DNA from: DTU015 sp964641455
GTDB taxonomy: Bacteria; Bacillota; Sulfobacillia; Fermentithermobacillales; Fermentithermobacillaceae
Assembly: GCA_964641455.1 (NCBI GenBank)
Contig: CAZXLH010000042.1
Span: 1 to 16,985 of the forward strand
Length of the DNA: 16,985 bases
Direction: 5' to 3'
Positions 7,868-14,424 of this stretch are shown here, piece after piece; positions within the stretch are counted from its first letter, which is position 1, and every line of letters starts with the position of its first letter. Made by a program: the position numbers and the translations under genes. The notes below the pieces were generated by a model, which was not told the DNA's origin, did no database searches, and was given only the letters and a program-made list of their open reading frames with translations.

Positions 7868-7881
7868 TTTTTTCAGCATTA
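7846..7881. promoter_or_regulatory. Direct repeats overlapping the abiE promoter
   Basis: TTTTTAGCATTA (7846-7857) and TTTTCAGCATTA (7870-7881) are direct repeats with a 24-bp period. They flank and cover the -33 element. Because AbiEi antitoxins are known autorepressors, these are inferred to be its binding sites; known AbiEi sites are inverted rather than direct repeats, so this is tentative. Confidence 0.45.
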
Positions 7882-7960
7882 TTATTTGATATGGAATGAA
7901 AATAGTTTAAAAAAATTCTTAATTGTATATTATGACTATATAATAACGACAGTAATTTAT

Positions 7961-8635
7961 CTATTGTTCCTCCGTCTTCCCAAAATGTTTTAAAACCCGA
8001 GCTTCCACAAAAAAAACGATTTCTTCAATGATATTGTTGTTATGGTCGCCGATTCGTTCTAATTTTCGGACAATTAACATGATTTTGAGCAAACAAACCG
8101 CCATTTCGGGATGGACTTTGATGTAATCACCCAAAATAGTGAAAACGTGATGATAGATTTCGTCCACTTTATCGTCTCTCGAAATGATTCGTTCGGAAAC
8201 TTTGGTTTGTTCGGTTTCAAATGCCACAAAACCGTCTAACAACATGCCGATTAAAATATCGAACATTTTTTCTATTTTCAATTCTTCAAAAAGCTGAATA
8301 TCTATGTTATCACATTCTTTTTTGAATACAAATCGGGCAATTCCTTCCGTAAAATCGCTGATTCGCTCTAATTCTGAACTGATTCTGATGAGTGATAAAG
8401 CAAGCCTCAAATCTATAGCGACAGGACTATAAAGTGCGATGAAATTTTCGCAGCTGGAATCAATTTTCAATTCGAAAGTATTGACATCAATTTCCGTTTT
8501 GATGATTTGTGAAGCAATTTCAGTATCGTTGTTCAACAATGCTTTTTTTGCATTTTCAACTTGGGAAATAACCAATTTCCACATGAGTTTTACTTCTTCT
8601 TTCAAAAGAAGAATTTCTTTTTCTGTATGTTTCAT
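7961..8635 (-). CDS. phoU: PhoU phosphate-signalling regulator
   Basis: This 224-residue all-helical protein has two PhoU repeats. Each carries the metal-binding acidic motif: SSELERISDFTEG near residue 87 and VRKLERIGDHNNNIIEEI near residue 190. PhoU mediates contact between the Pst transporter and the PhoR kinase and keeps the Pho regulon off when phosphate is plentiful. Its start overlaps the methylglyoxal synthase stop by 4 bp (ATGA), so it is translated from the pst operon. The length is normal for the family. It is the last gene of the operon before the AbiE pair. Confidence 0.93.
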   Translation of the reverse strand: MKHTEKEILLLKEEVKLMWKLVISQVENAKKALLNNDTEIASQIIKTEIDVNTFELKIDSSCENFIALYSPVAIDLRLALSLIRISSELERISDFTEGIARFVFKKECDNIDIQLFEELKIEKMFDILIGMLLDGFVAFETEQTKVSERIISRDDKVDEIYHHVFTILGDYIKVHPEMAVCLLKIMLIVRKLERIGDHNNNIIEEIVFFVEARVLKHFGKTEEQ

Positions 8636-9105
8636 TTTAATTTTCTGTTTTGATAAATAGTAATTTGTTCGGGTAATTTTTGATTGTAATTTGTCGCCAA
8701 AAGCGGTGAGGAAAGCACAAAATCAGCAGTGGAACGGGAGCAGGCATAAACAATGTTGTATAAAGTAGCAATTCGCAACAGTGCTTTTATATCCACATCG
8801 TGTGGTTGCGGTTCCATCGCATCCCAAAAGAAGATGAGAATATCCACCTCATGATTGCTGATTAACGCACCGAGTTGCTGATCGCCACCCAAAGGTCCTG
8901 ATTTCAACTTTGTAATGTTTAGTTGTGTTTTTTCAACCATCTTGTGCCTACATTCTTCCAATTTCTTTTCGACTAAATTTCCGGTGGTTCCGGTACATAT
9001 CAGTTTGTATCCGATTAATTTTTTCCAATGGTCTTCTACCCATTCGATTAAGTCTTGTTTGCAATTATCGTGTGCCACGATGGCGATTTTCTTTTCTTTA
9101 TTCAT
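8632..9105 (-). CDS. mgsA: Methylglyoxal synthase
   Basis: This 157-residue enzyme converts dihydroxyacetone phosphate to methylglyoxal and releases inorganic phosphate. The active-site landmarks of the E. coli enzyme are present: His12 and Lys16 in VAHDNCKQ, the phosphate-binding TGTTGN (38-43), KSGPLGGDQQ with catalytic Asp75, and FFWDAMEPQPHDVDIKALLR (92-111) with His102 and Asp105. Ala replaces the usual Pro after FFWD, outside the known catalytic residues. It starts 10 bp after the pstB stop and overlaps phoU by 4 bp, so it is firmly in the pst operon. The E. coli enzyme is inhibited by phosphate, which fits induction and activity during phosphate starvation. Family assignment is secure; the physiological link is inferred. 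Confidence 0.95.
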   Translation of the reverse strand: MNKEKKIAIVAHDNCKQDLIEWVEDHWKKLIGYKLICTGTTGNLVEKKLEECRHKMVEKTQLNITKLKSGPLGGDQQLGALISNHEVDILIFFWDAMEPQPHDVDIKALLRIATLYNIVYACSRSTADFVLSSPLLATNYNQKLPEQITIYQNRKLK

Positions 9106-9115
9106 ATTCTATTTT

Positions 9116-9862
9116 TTATCCGAATCTTCCGGTAATATAATTTTGTGTTTCTTCTTTTTCTGGGGCTAAAAACATCTTTTTGGTATCGGTATATTCAATT
9201 AATTCCCCGTACATAAAAAATCCTGTTTTGTCGCTGACTCTTGCCGCCTGTTGCATATTATGCGTAACGATGACAATGGTGTATTGCTGTTTCAAAACAT
9301 GAATCAACTCTTCAATTTTAGCGGTCGAAATAGGGTCTAAAGCCGAAGCCGGTTCGTCCATCAAGAGGATAGACGGAGAAACCGCCAAGGCTCGTGCAAT
9401 ACATAATCGCTGTTGTTGTCCGCCAGAAAGTTCAAAAGCGGATTTATTGAGTTTGTCTTTCACTTCGTCCCAAAGGGCGGCAGCGGTTAATGATTCTTCG
9501 ACTTTTTCGGCAATGAAAGTTCTGTTCTTTATACCATTTACCTTCAATCCATAAGCCACATTTTCAAAAATACTTTTAGGAAAAGGATTGGGCTTTTGAA
9601 AAACCATTCCCACATTTTTCCGCAACACATCGACCTGAGTAGATTTTGAATAGATGTTATTGCCGTCTATTAAACATTCTCCTTTCAATTTTGCACCGGG
9701 AATTTCGTCATTCATACGGTTAAACAGCCGTAAAAAAGTGGATTTCCCACACCCCGAAGGACCGATAAGTGCAATGGCGGAATTGGTTTCCATTTTCATA
9801 CTTACATTTTTGATGGCGTGAAAGGAACCATAATAAAAATTTACATTTTTTGCTTCTATCAT
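9116..9862 (-). CDS. pstB: PstB phosphate ABC transporter ATPase
   Basis: This 248-residue ATPase powers the high-affinity phosphate importer at the inner membrane. It has Walker A GPSGCGKST (34-42), Q-loop VFQKPNPFP (88-96), ABC signature LSGGQQQR (145-152), Walker B ILLMDEPASALD (165-176) and the switch His201 in VTHNMQQ. The QKPNPFP stretch is typical of PstB. Its ATG shares one base with the pstA stop (TAATG), indicating translational coupling. Length and motifs are normal for the family. Confidence 0.97.
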   Translation of the reverse strand: MIEAKNVNFYYGSFHAIKNVSMKMETNSAIALIGPSGCGKSTFLRLFNRMNDEIPGAKLKGECLIDGNNIYSKSTQVDVLRKNVGMVFQKPNPFPKSIFENVAYGLKVNGIKNRTFIAEKVEESLTAAALWDEVKDKLNKSAFELSGGQQQRLCIARALAVSPSILLMDEPASALDPISTAKIEELIHVLKQQYTIVIVTHNMQQAARVSDKTGFFMYGELIEYTDTKKMFLAPEKEETQNYITGRFG

Positions 9863-10713
9863 TATTTATTTTTTTCAAATCGTTTTTTAATAATTCCTGC
9901 TAAAGTATTCATCAACAGTACTATGACTATCAACACCAATGCCGTTCCGTAAGCCATTGGGCGTGCTGCTTCAATATCTGTTCCGCTGGTTGCTAAAACA
10001 TACAAATGGTAGGGAAGTGCCATCGCCTGGTCAAAAATACTGTGTGGTAATTGGGGTAAAAAGTAAGCAGCTACGGTGAACAATATAGGTGCTGTTTCGC
10101 CCGAAACTCTTCCAATGGAAAGAATTAATCCGGTAATGATATTCGGAAAGGCAGCCGGCAATACCACTCTTTTTATGGTCTGTATTTTATTGGCTCCCAA
10201 TGCAGTGCTTCCTAAGCGATAGGTTTTTGGAACTGCTTTTAAGGCTTCTTCCGTTGTGCGAATGACCACAGGTAGAATTAACAAGCCCAAGGTGAGTGAA
10301 CCTGCAAGAATGGAATCACCAAAACCTAAAGTATTGACGAATAAAGTCATTCCAAATAAACCGAAAACGATGGAAGGAATACTCGCCAAGTTGTTGGTCA
10401 TGATGCGGATGAATTTTGTCAACCAATTGTTTTTGGCATATTCTACGGTATAAATGGCGGACATGATTCCCAACGGAAAAGCGAATAAGGTACTTCCGAT
10501 GATTAGGTAAAATGTGCCGACTATTGCAGGAAAAATTCCTCCTCCGGTCATTCCGTCGGTTGGTGCAGAGAAAATAAATTCCCAACTGATAACACCAATT
10601 CCGTTGTAAATTATGAATCCCAATATCCACAACAAAACGCCTAATACCATAAAACCAAGTAGGCGAAATACTGAAAAGGCGATTTGTTCTTTTATTTTTT
10701 TAGTTTGTATCAT
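9862..10713 (-). CDS. pstA: PstA phosphate ABC transporter permease
   Basis: This 283-residue inner-membrane permease has about six hydrophobic segments. An ATPase-contacting EAA loop lies near residues 154-190, containing TTEEALKAVPK, STALGANKIQTI and RVVLPAAFPNI, followed by GRVSGETAPILF, a PstA hallmark. It forms the phosphate channel with PstC. It overlaps pstC by 4 bp at its start and pstB by 1 bp at its end. The length matches typical PstA proteins, and nothing unusual is seen. Confidence 0.95.
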   Translation of the reverse strand: MIQTKKIKEQIAFSVFRLLGFMVLGVLLWILGFIIYNGIGVISWEFIFSAPTDGMTGGGIFPAIVGTFYLIIGSTLFAFPLGIMSAIYTVEYAKNNWLTKFIRIMTNNLASIPSIVFGLFGMTLFVNTLGFGDSILAGSLTLGLLILPVVIRTTEEALKAVPKTYRLGSTALGANKIQTIKRVVLPAAFPNIITGLILSIGRVSGETAPILFTVAAYFLPQLPHSIFDQAMALPYHLYVLATSGTDIEAARPMAYGTALVLIVIVLLMNTLAGIIKKRFEKNK

Positions 10714-11906
10714 TCTTTTATCATTTTTCGAGAGGAGATAATTTCCGCTACAATACTGATGGTTAAGGTGATAATAAACAGTACTGCACCCAATAGGAAT
10801 AATGCTTGATAATGTGTACCACCACTTGGAGCTTCGCCCAATTCTGCAGCAATGGTTGCTGGAATTGTTCTTACCGATTCAAACATCGAATGAGGAATTA
10901 CCGCTGCATTTCCAGTAACCATCAATACTGCCATGGTTTCGCCAATTGCCCGTCCAACGCCTAAAACAACAGCTGCCGCTATACCTGACGAGGCAAAAGG
11001 AATGACCACTTTGTAAATCGTTTGCCATTTGTTCGCACCCAAAGCTAAACTGGCATCGCGCATGGCTTTCGGAGTCGTTCGTAGGGCATCTTCTGCTATG
11101 GAAATAATGGTGGGCAATGCCATTATGGCTAAAATTAAACTCCCTGTAAATGCCGTTTCTCCCAAATCCAGATTGCCTGTTTTTTGGACAATAGGAGCTA
11201 AAACCACCAATCCGAAAAAGCCATATACCACCGAAGGAATACCGGCTAATAATTCAATGGCGGGTTTCAGTAGTTTTCTAATCCGTTCATTGGCGATTTC
11301 CGCTAAGTAAATAGCCACGCCAACGCCCAAAGGAATGGCAATGAGAATTGCGATAAAACTTACTAATAGCGTTCCGAATAGTAATGGTAAGATTCCGAAA
11401 AGTGGAGCTGGTGTTGCCGTTGGAAGCCATTCTTCTCCTAAAAAATAATCCGACAAACCAATTTTTTCTTGGGTTAATTCTTTAATTCCCTGAACATTTT
11501 TTGGAGAATATTTCTGTGGAACATAAGCGATGATGGCAGGATTTGTATTGATGACTTCTCCTAATTTTTCAGGAATTAAAGCATAATCTTCTCCCAATTC
11601 ATCATCTGTATAGATGGAAAAGATTTCATCAAACCGAAAGACTCGAATTTCTTCATCTCTACCGCCTACTTGTTTCCAATTTTCTATTTTTCCGTCAAAA
11701 ATGTGCTTTAATTCTTCAGGGGAAAGTTTGTCTATAAGATTTTCCGAATTGACTAATAAAGTATAGCCTTTTTCTACGGTCGAAGATTGAAACAAACCAC
11801 TTCCTTCTTTGAATAAAAACACGATAATGAGCAGCACCGTTATTCCGGTAACGGTACCGCTCAATTTTAGTAATCCTTCAATTAGTTTATCAATAAATTT
11901 CTTCAT
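10710..11906 (-). CDS. pstC: PstC permease with a PstS-like periplasmic insert
   Basis: The C-terminal part (about residue 168 onward) is a standard PstC permease: repeated membrane segments, LAGIPSVVYGFFGL, and an EAA loop with ASLALGANKWQTIYKVVIP followed by GRAIGETMAVLMV. At 398 residues it is roughly 70-110 longer than usual. The extra sequence lies between membrane segment 1 (about 17-33) and segment 2. Residues 61-82, including LSPEELKHIFDGKIENW and KQVGG, align with PstS residues 120-141 from the same operon (LTREQLEGIFTGEITNW, NEVGG). Residues 120-143 (INTNPAIIAYVPQKYSPKNV) align with QTKGAIGYVGFAYVNNKV. The phosphate-binding SRETSSGT and GGGSGVG motifs of PstS are absent from the insert, so it probably does not bind phosphate in the usual way. 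It overlaps pstA by 4 bp and starts 15 bp after pstS. Confidence 0.93.
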   Translation of the reverse strand: MKKFIDKLIEGLLKLSGTVTGITVLLIIVFLFKEGSGLFQSSTVEKGYTLLVNSENLIDKLSPEELKHIFDGKIENWKQVGGRDEEIRVFRFDEIFSIYTDDELGEDYALIPEKLGEVINTNPAIIAYVPQKYSPKNVQGIKELTQEKIGLSDYFLGEEWLPTATPAPLFGILPLLFGTLLVSFIAILIAIPLGVGVAIYLAEIANERIRKLLKPAIELLAGIPSVVYGFFGLVVLAPIVQKTGNLDLGETAFTGSLILAIMALPTIISIAEDALRTTPKAMRDASLALGANKWQTIYKVVIPFASSGIAAAVVLGVGRAIGETMAVLMVTGNAAVIPHSMFESVRTIPATIAAELGEAPSGGTHYQALFLLGAVLFIITLTISIVAEIISSRKMIKE

Positions 11907-11921
11907 ACTTTGTAAGAAAAT

Positions 11922-12752
11922 TTACTTATTCAAAGTGATATAACCTACTTTTGACACTACTTTCTGTCCCTCAGAAGAAAGGATGAAATCAATAAATGAC
12001 TTACCTGTTTCATGAAGGTTTGTGTAATAATAGAAGAGCGGTCTAACAATGGGATAGCTTTCATTTTTGACATTTTCAACAGTCGGTTCTATATAGGTTT
12101 TGCCATTGTCATAGGATACATGAATATCTTTTACTTTGTTGTTCACATAAGCAAAACCTACATATCCGATAGCCCCTTTGGTTTGGCTAATCGACTGGAT
12201 GATTCCACCGGTGGCAGGCATACTCAAAATGCCGTTCATGTAATTCTTGTTTTCTAATACGCTTTCTTTGAAAAATTCATAAGTCCCTGAAGACGTTTCT
12301 CTTGAATATGGAATGATTTTTAAATCCTCTCCACCGACTTCGTTCCAGTTGGTTATTTCCCCTGTAAAAATTCCTTCCAATTGCTCTCGTGTCAATTTGG
12401 ACACTTTGTTGTCGGGGTGAACCACTACACTCAGTGCATCGTAAGCAATAATAACTTCATGCACTTCTTTTCCCGATTCTTCCAACTTCAACTTTTCGTC
12501 AAATTTTATCTTACGTGAAGATTGTGCGATATCCGTTGTTCCACTGAGCAGTGCCGCAATTCCCACACCACTTCCGCCACCGGTTACAGAAATAGCCGCC
12601 TCTGAATGTTTTTTCTGATAAGCTTCCATTTCTTTTTGAGTGAGCGGTAACACGGTATCTGAACCTTTTATAGTTACGGTCTCTTTCTTGTTTGCTGTGT
12701 TACAACCAAATGCAATACTGATGATGGATAAACCTAAAATTAATTTTTTCAT
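11922..12752 (-). CDS. pstS: PstS phosphate-binding lipoprotein
   Basis: This 276-residue protein starts at the ATG at 12752 (MKKLILGLSIISIAFGC), which gives a clean lipoprotein signal with Cys17. The reading frame extends to 12794, but that start would put a charged non-signal segment first and run through the promoter. Phosphate-binding landmarks are KGSDTVLPL (29-37), TGGGSGVG (57-64), TDIAQSSR (73-80) and SRETSSGTYEFF (150-161), the last holding the Arg and Ser-Gly-Thr that grip phosphate in E. coli PstS. It captures phosphate for PstC/PstA/PstB in the periplasm, where lipidation should tether it. It is the first gene of the pst operon and has its own Pho-box array. Confidence 0.95.
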   Translation of the reverse strand: MKKLILGLSIISIAFGCNTANKKETVTIKGSDTVLPLTQKEMEAYQKKHSEAAISVTGGGSGVGIAALLSGTTDIAQSSRKIKFDEKLKLEESGKEVHEVIIAYDALSVVVHPDNKVSKLTREQLEGIFTGEITNWNEVGGEDLKIIPYSRETSSGTYEFFKESVLENKNYMNGILSMPATGGIIQSISQTKGAIGYVGFAYVNNKVKDIHVSYDNGKTYIEPTVENVKNESYPIVRPLFYYYTNLHETGKSFIDFILSSEGQKVVSKVGYITLNK

Positions 12753-12777
12753 TTTTTTTACTTTTTTAATTCTTGTG

Positions 12778-12834
12778 CAAAGAAAGTTAGGCAATGTTTC
12801 AACCTAATTTCATTGCGGTTACAATTCTGTTACG
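12778..12834 (-). promoter_or_regulatory. Pho-box array and promoter of pstS
   Basis: Reading the minus strand, four 6-mers occur at exact 11-bp steps: CGTAAC (12829-12834), TGTAAC (12818-12823), TGAAAT (12807-12812) and TGAAAC (12796-12801). Ten bases later comes TTTCTTTG (12778-12785), one mismatch from TAnnTTTG. The array has the same period and -7 spacing before the porin gene. The upstream edge touches the porin stop codon. Tandem repeats at 11 bp are how PhoB/PhoP-type regulators bind in E. coli and Bacillus. Seen directly; the assignment to this PhoB is inferred. Confidence 0.72.
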
Positions 12835-12836
12835 AT

Positions 12837-14111
12837 TTAAAATTTATACTGCAATCTCAAGGTGAAAACATTGTCTTTTCTGTCGGAGTCGTAGCCGTTG
12901 AGATGGGTAGAAGTTTCATTTTTTACGATTTCGTAATAAGCCGTCATGCGGAAATTGTTGTCGATTTTCCACTGTAATCCCAAACCAAGCGTATTGAAGG
13001 CGATATCACCTGCATTAGTACTATTCATTCCAATATCATTTCCTTTTACCTTCGTATTTGGGTTGTACCAATCGTATTTTACAATTGCAGAAACAGGTAG
13101 CGAACCGAAGTCTTGTACCAACATGACATAACCGCCCTGAAAATTTCGGATATACACATCACTCGTTGGAAGTACCGATGCGTTGGGACTTTTACTGTCG
13201 TTTATTCCTCCGGGTTGCGTTCCAAACAAGGATTCCGAAGTGAGTTTTGTTAGCCCTATTTTACTTAAAATAGCGAGTTGAAAATCCAATCCAAAATATT
13301 CTCTTTTGGCAAATTTCCCAATATTGGTTTCGTCTGAATTTAAGAAAAAGCTATTACCATCATTTTGATAAACATTTTTAGAACCTTGATAAACGCCTCC
13401 GTTATAGTAGGAAATTCCACCGCCTATTTTTAGGTAATCTTTTATGGTCTGATTAACAGCCAAATGTCCGATGAAGTCCTTTCGGCTGTCGATTTCCATC
13501 TTTATTCCGTTACCGGCAAAGAATCCTACATCCAATGTCAAGATACTCCAAGGTGATGTTTTGGGTGCTTGCAAAGTGATTTTTGCACCCAAATCCCGTT
13601 CTTCGGGAAATAATGTTTGAAAAACTGTGGAACGTTCAGTAGATTCTCGTTGTGAGGAAGAATAGGAGATTTCATAACCAAACGGACGGTCAAAAACACC
13701 CATCGTTGTGGAAATAGAATTGAACCAAGGTTCGGTTAATTTCAAATAAGCGTCTTTCACACTCAAGCCCTTCTCCGTAATGTCTAATTGAAAGACTCCC
13801 GAACCGATTCCTTGCGTATAAGCCATTTTTATTCTTCCCCGTCTGATTCCAATTCGGCTAAAACGTCTTGTTTTATCTTCGTTAGAACTACCCACTTTAA
13901 GTGATGCATCTTTCTCTCCATATTGGAATTGGGTTTGAATGTATCTGCTTATTTTTAGGTTTTTGAGCCCTTTTAATTCCTCCTCAAATTCTGTAATTTT
14001 CTGGGCTAATTCCGAATCACTTGGTGGCGGCTCTTTTTGAATTGTATTTTGTTGAGCTAACAATGTGTTGCCTATTATCAAGCAACTTGCAAAAACTAAA
14101 ATTTTCTTCAT
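12837..14111 (-). CDS. Phosphate-selective porin, OprO/OprP family
   Basis: This 424-residue outer-membrane protein has a signal peptide (MKKILVFASCLIIGNTLLAQ, probable cut after about residue 19), then a predicted coiled segment with EEELKGLKNLK. The rest is a beta-barrel of alternating residues ending in Phe (LRLQYKF), the usual outer-membrane assembly signal. The segment with DITEKGLSVKDAYLKLTEPW, GVFDRPFGYEIS and RESTERSTVFQTLFPEERDLG is characteristic of the Porin_O_P family. These porins let phosphate or polyphosphate cross the outer membrane. It has its own Pho-box array and ends 84 bp before pstS, with the second array in that gap. Substrate choice is inferred from the context. Confidence 0.92.
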   Translation of the reverse strand: MKKILVFASCLIIGNTLLAQQNTIQKEPPPSDSELAQKITEFEEELKGLKNLKISRYIQTQFQYGEKDASLKVGSSNEDKTRRFSRIGIRRGRIKMAYTQGIGSGVFQLDITEKGLSVKDAYLKLTEPWFNSISTTMGVFDRPFGYEISYSSSQRESTERSTVFQTLFPEERDLGAKITLQAPKTSPWSILTLDVGFFAGNGIKMEIDSRKDFIGHLAVNQTIKDYLKIGGGISYYNGGVYQGSKNVYQNDGNSFFLNSDETNIGKFAKREYFGLDFQLAILSKIGLTKLTSESLFGTQPGGINDSKSPNASVLPTSDVYIRNFQGGYVMLVQDFGSLPVSAIVKYDWYNPNTKVKGNDIGMNSTNAGDIAFNTLGLGLQWKIDNNFRMTAYYEIVKNETSTHLNGYDSDRKDNVFTLRLQYKF

Positions 14112-14131
14112 TTCTTATGCTTTTAAAATTT

Positions 14132-14153
14132 ACTGCAAAAGTACTGTTGCAGT
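14132..14153. promoter_or_regulatory. Inverted repeat over the porin -7 element
   Basis: ACTGCAA (14132-14138) and TTGCAGT (14147-14153) form a perfect 7-bp inverted repeat with 8 bp between. It covers the -7 box of the porin promoter, so a repressor could act here. No equivalent lies before pstS. It may be coincidental. Confidence 0.35.
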
Positions 14154-14192
14154 ATTTCAAAAGCATTTCGAGGAAATTACAAAGTGGTTAAG
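14136..14192 (-). promoter_or_regulatory. Pho-box array and promoter of the porin
   Basis: On the minus strand four 6-mers lie at exact 11-bp steps: CTTAAC (14187-14192), TGTAAT (14176-14181), CGAAAT (14165-14170) and TGAAAT (14154-14159). Ten bases later is TACTTTTG (14136-14143), a perfect TAnnTTTG element, 24 bp before the start codon. Array order, period and spacing equal those before pstS. There is no separate -33 TTTG at the normal 19-21 bp distance, as expected for an activator-dependent promoter. Confidence 0.75.
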
Positions 14193-14252
14193 TTTTGATA
14201 GGGATTTCTGATATGAGAGTGGTGAAAATTTTAGAGGTGTAATTTTGCCATT

Positions 14253-14385
14253 GGCTACAACGGTCTCGGCTATGCGTAGTGCGGGATTTCAAGGTATTTA
14301 TCTTTCAATTTAGCACTTAGTTTATTAAATGTAATTACTTTTATATCAGCAATTTCGCCCGCATTACGTATAGCCAATGTTGGGC
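14253..14385. repeat. attC-like structured repeat S5
   Basis: Ends are GGCTACAACGG (14253-14263) and GTTGGGC (14379-14385). The right end fits the integron core-site consensus GTTRRRY exactly. Arms 14268-14285 (GGCTATGCGTAGTGCGGG) and 14358-14375 (CCCGCATTACGTATAGCC) pair over 18 positions, with two G-opposite-T positions five apart. It lies 39 bp downstream of the methylase stop. A further GTTAGCGTTGG at 14410-14420 resembles an isolated end box. Confidence 0.8.
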
Positions 14386-14424
14386 AATCGTACTTTTTTT
14401 CGTCCGTCTGTTAGCGTTGGCATT

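Noticed and set aside
7909..7945. Terminator after phoU (TATTAT/ATAATA hairpin and a T run on the minus strand)
   Set aside because: The stem is only 6 A/T pairs and the T run lies well away from it, so it is not convincing.
10316..10630. Open reading frame of 104 codons on the minus strand
   Set aside because: It is a shifted frame inside pstA, whose protein is clearly the real product; its His/Arg-rich translation has no family character.
12753..12794. Upstream start for PstS, adding 14 residues
   Set aside because: It would overlap the -7 element and precede the lipoprotein signal with basic residues; the inner ATG gives a canonical signal peptide.
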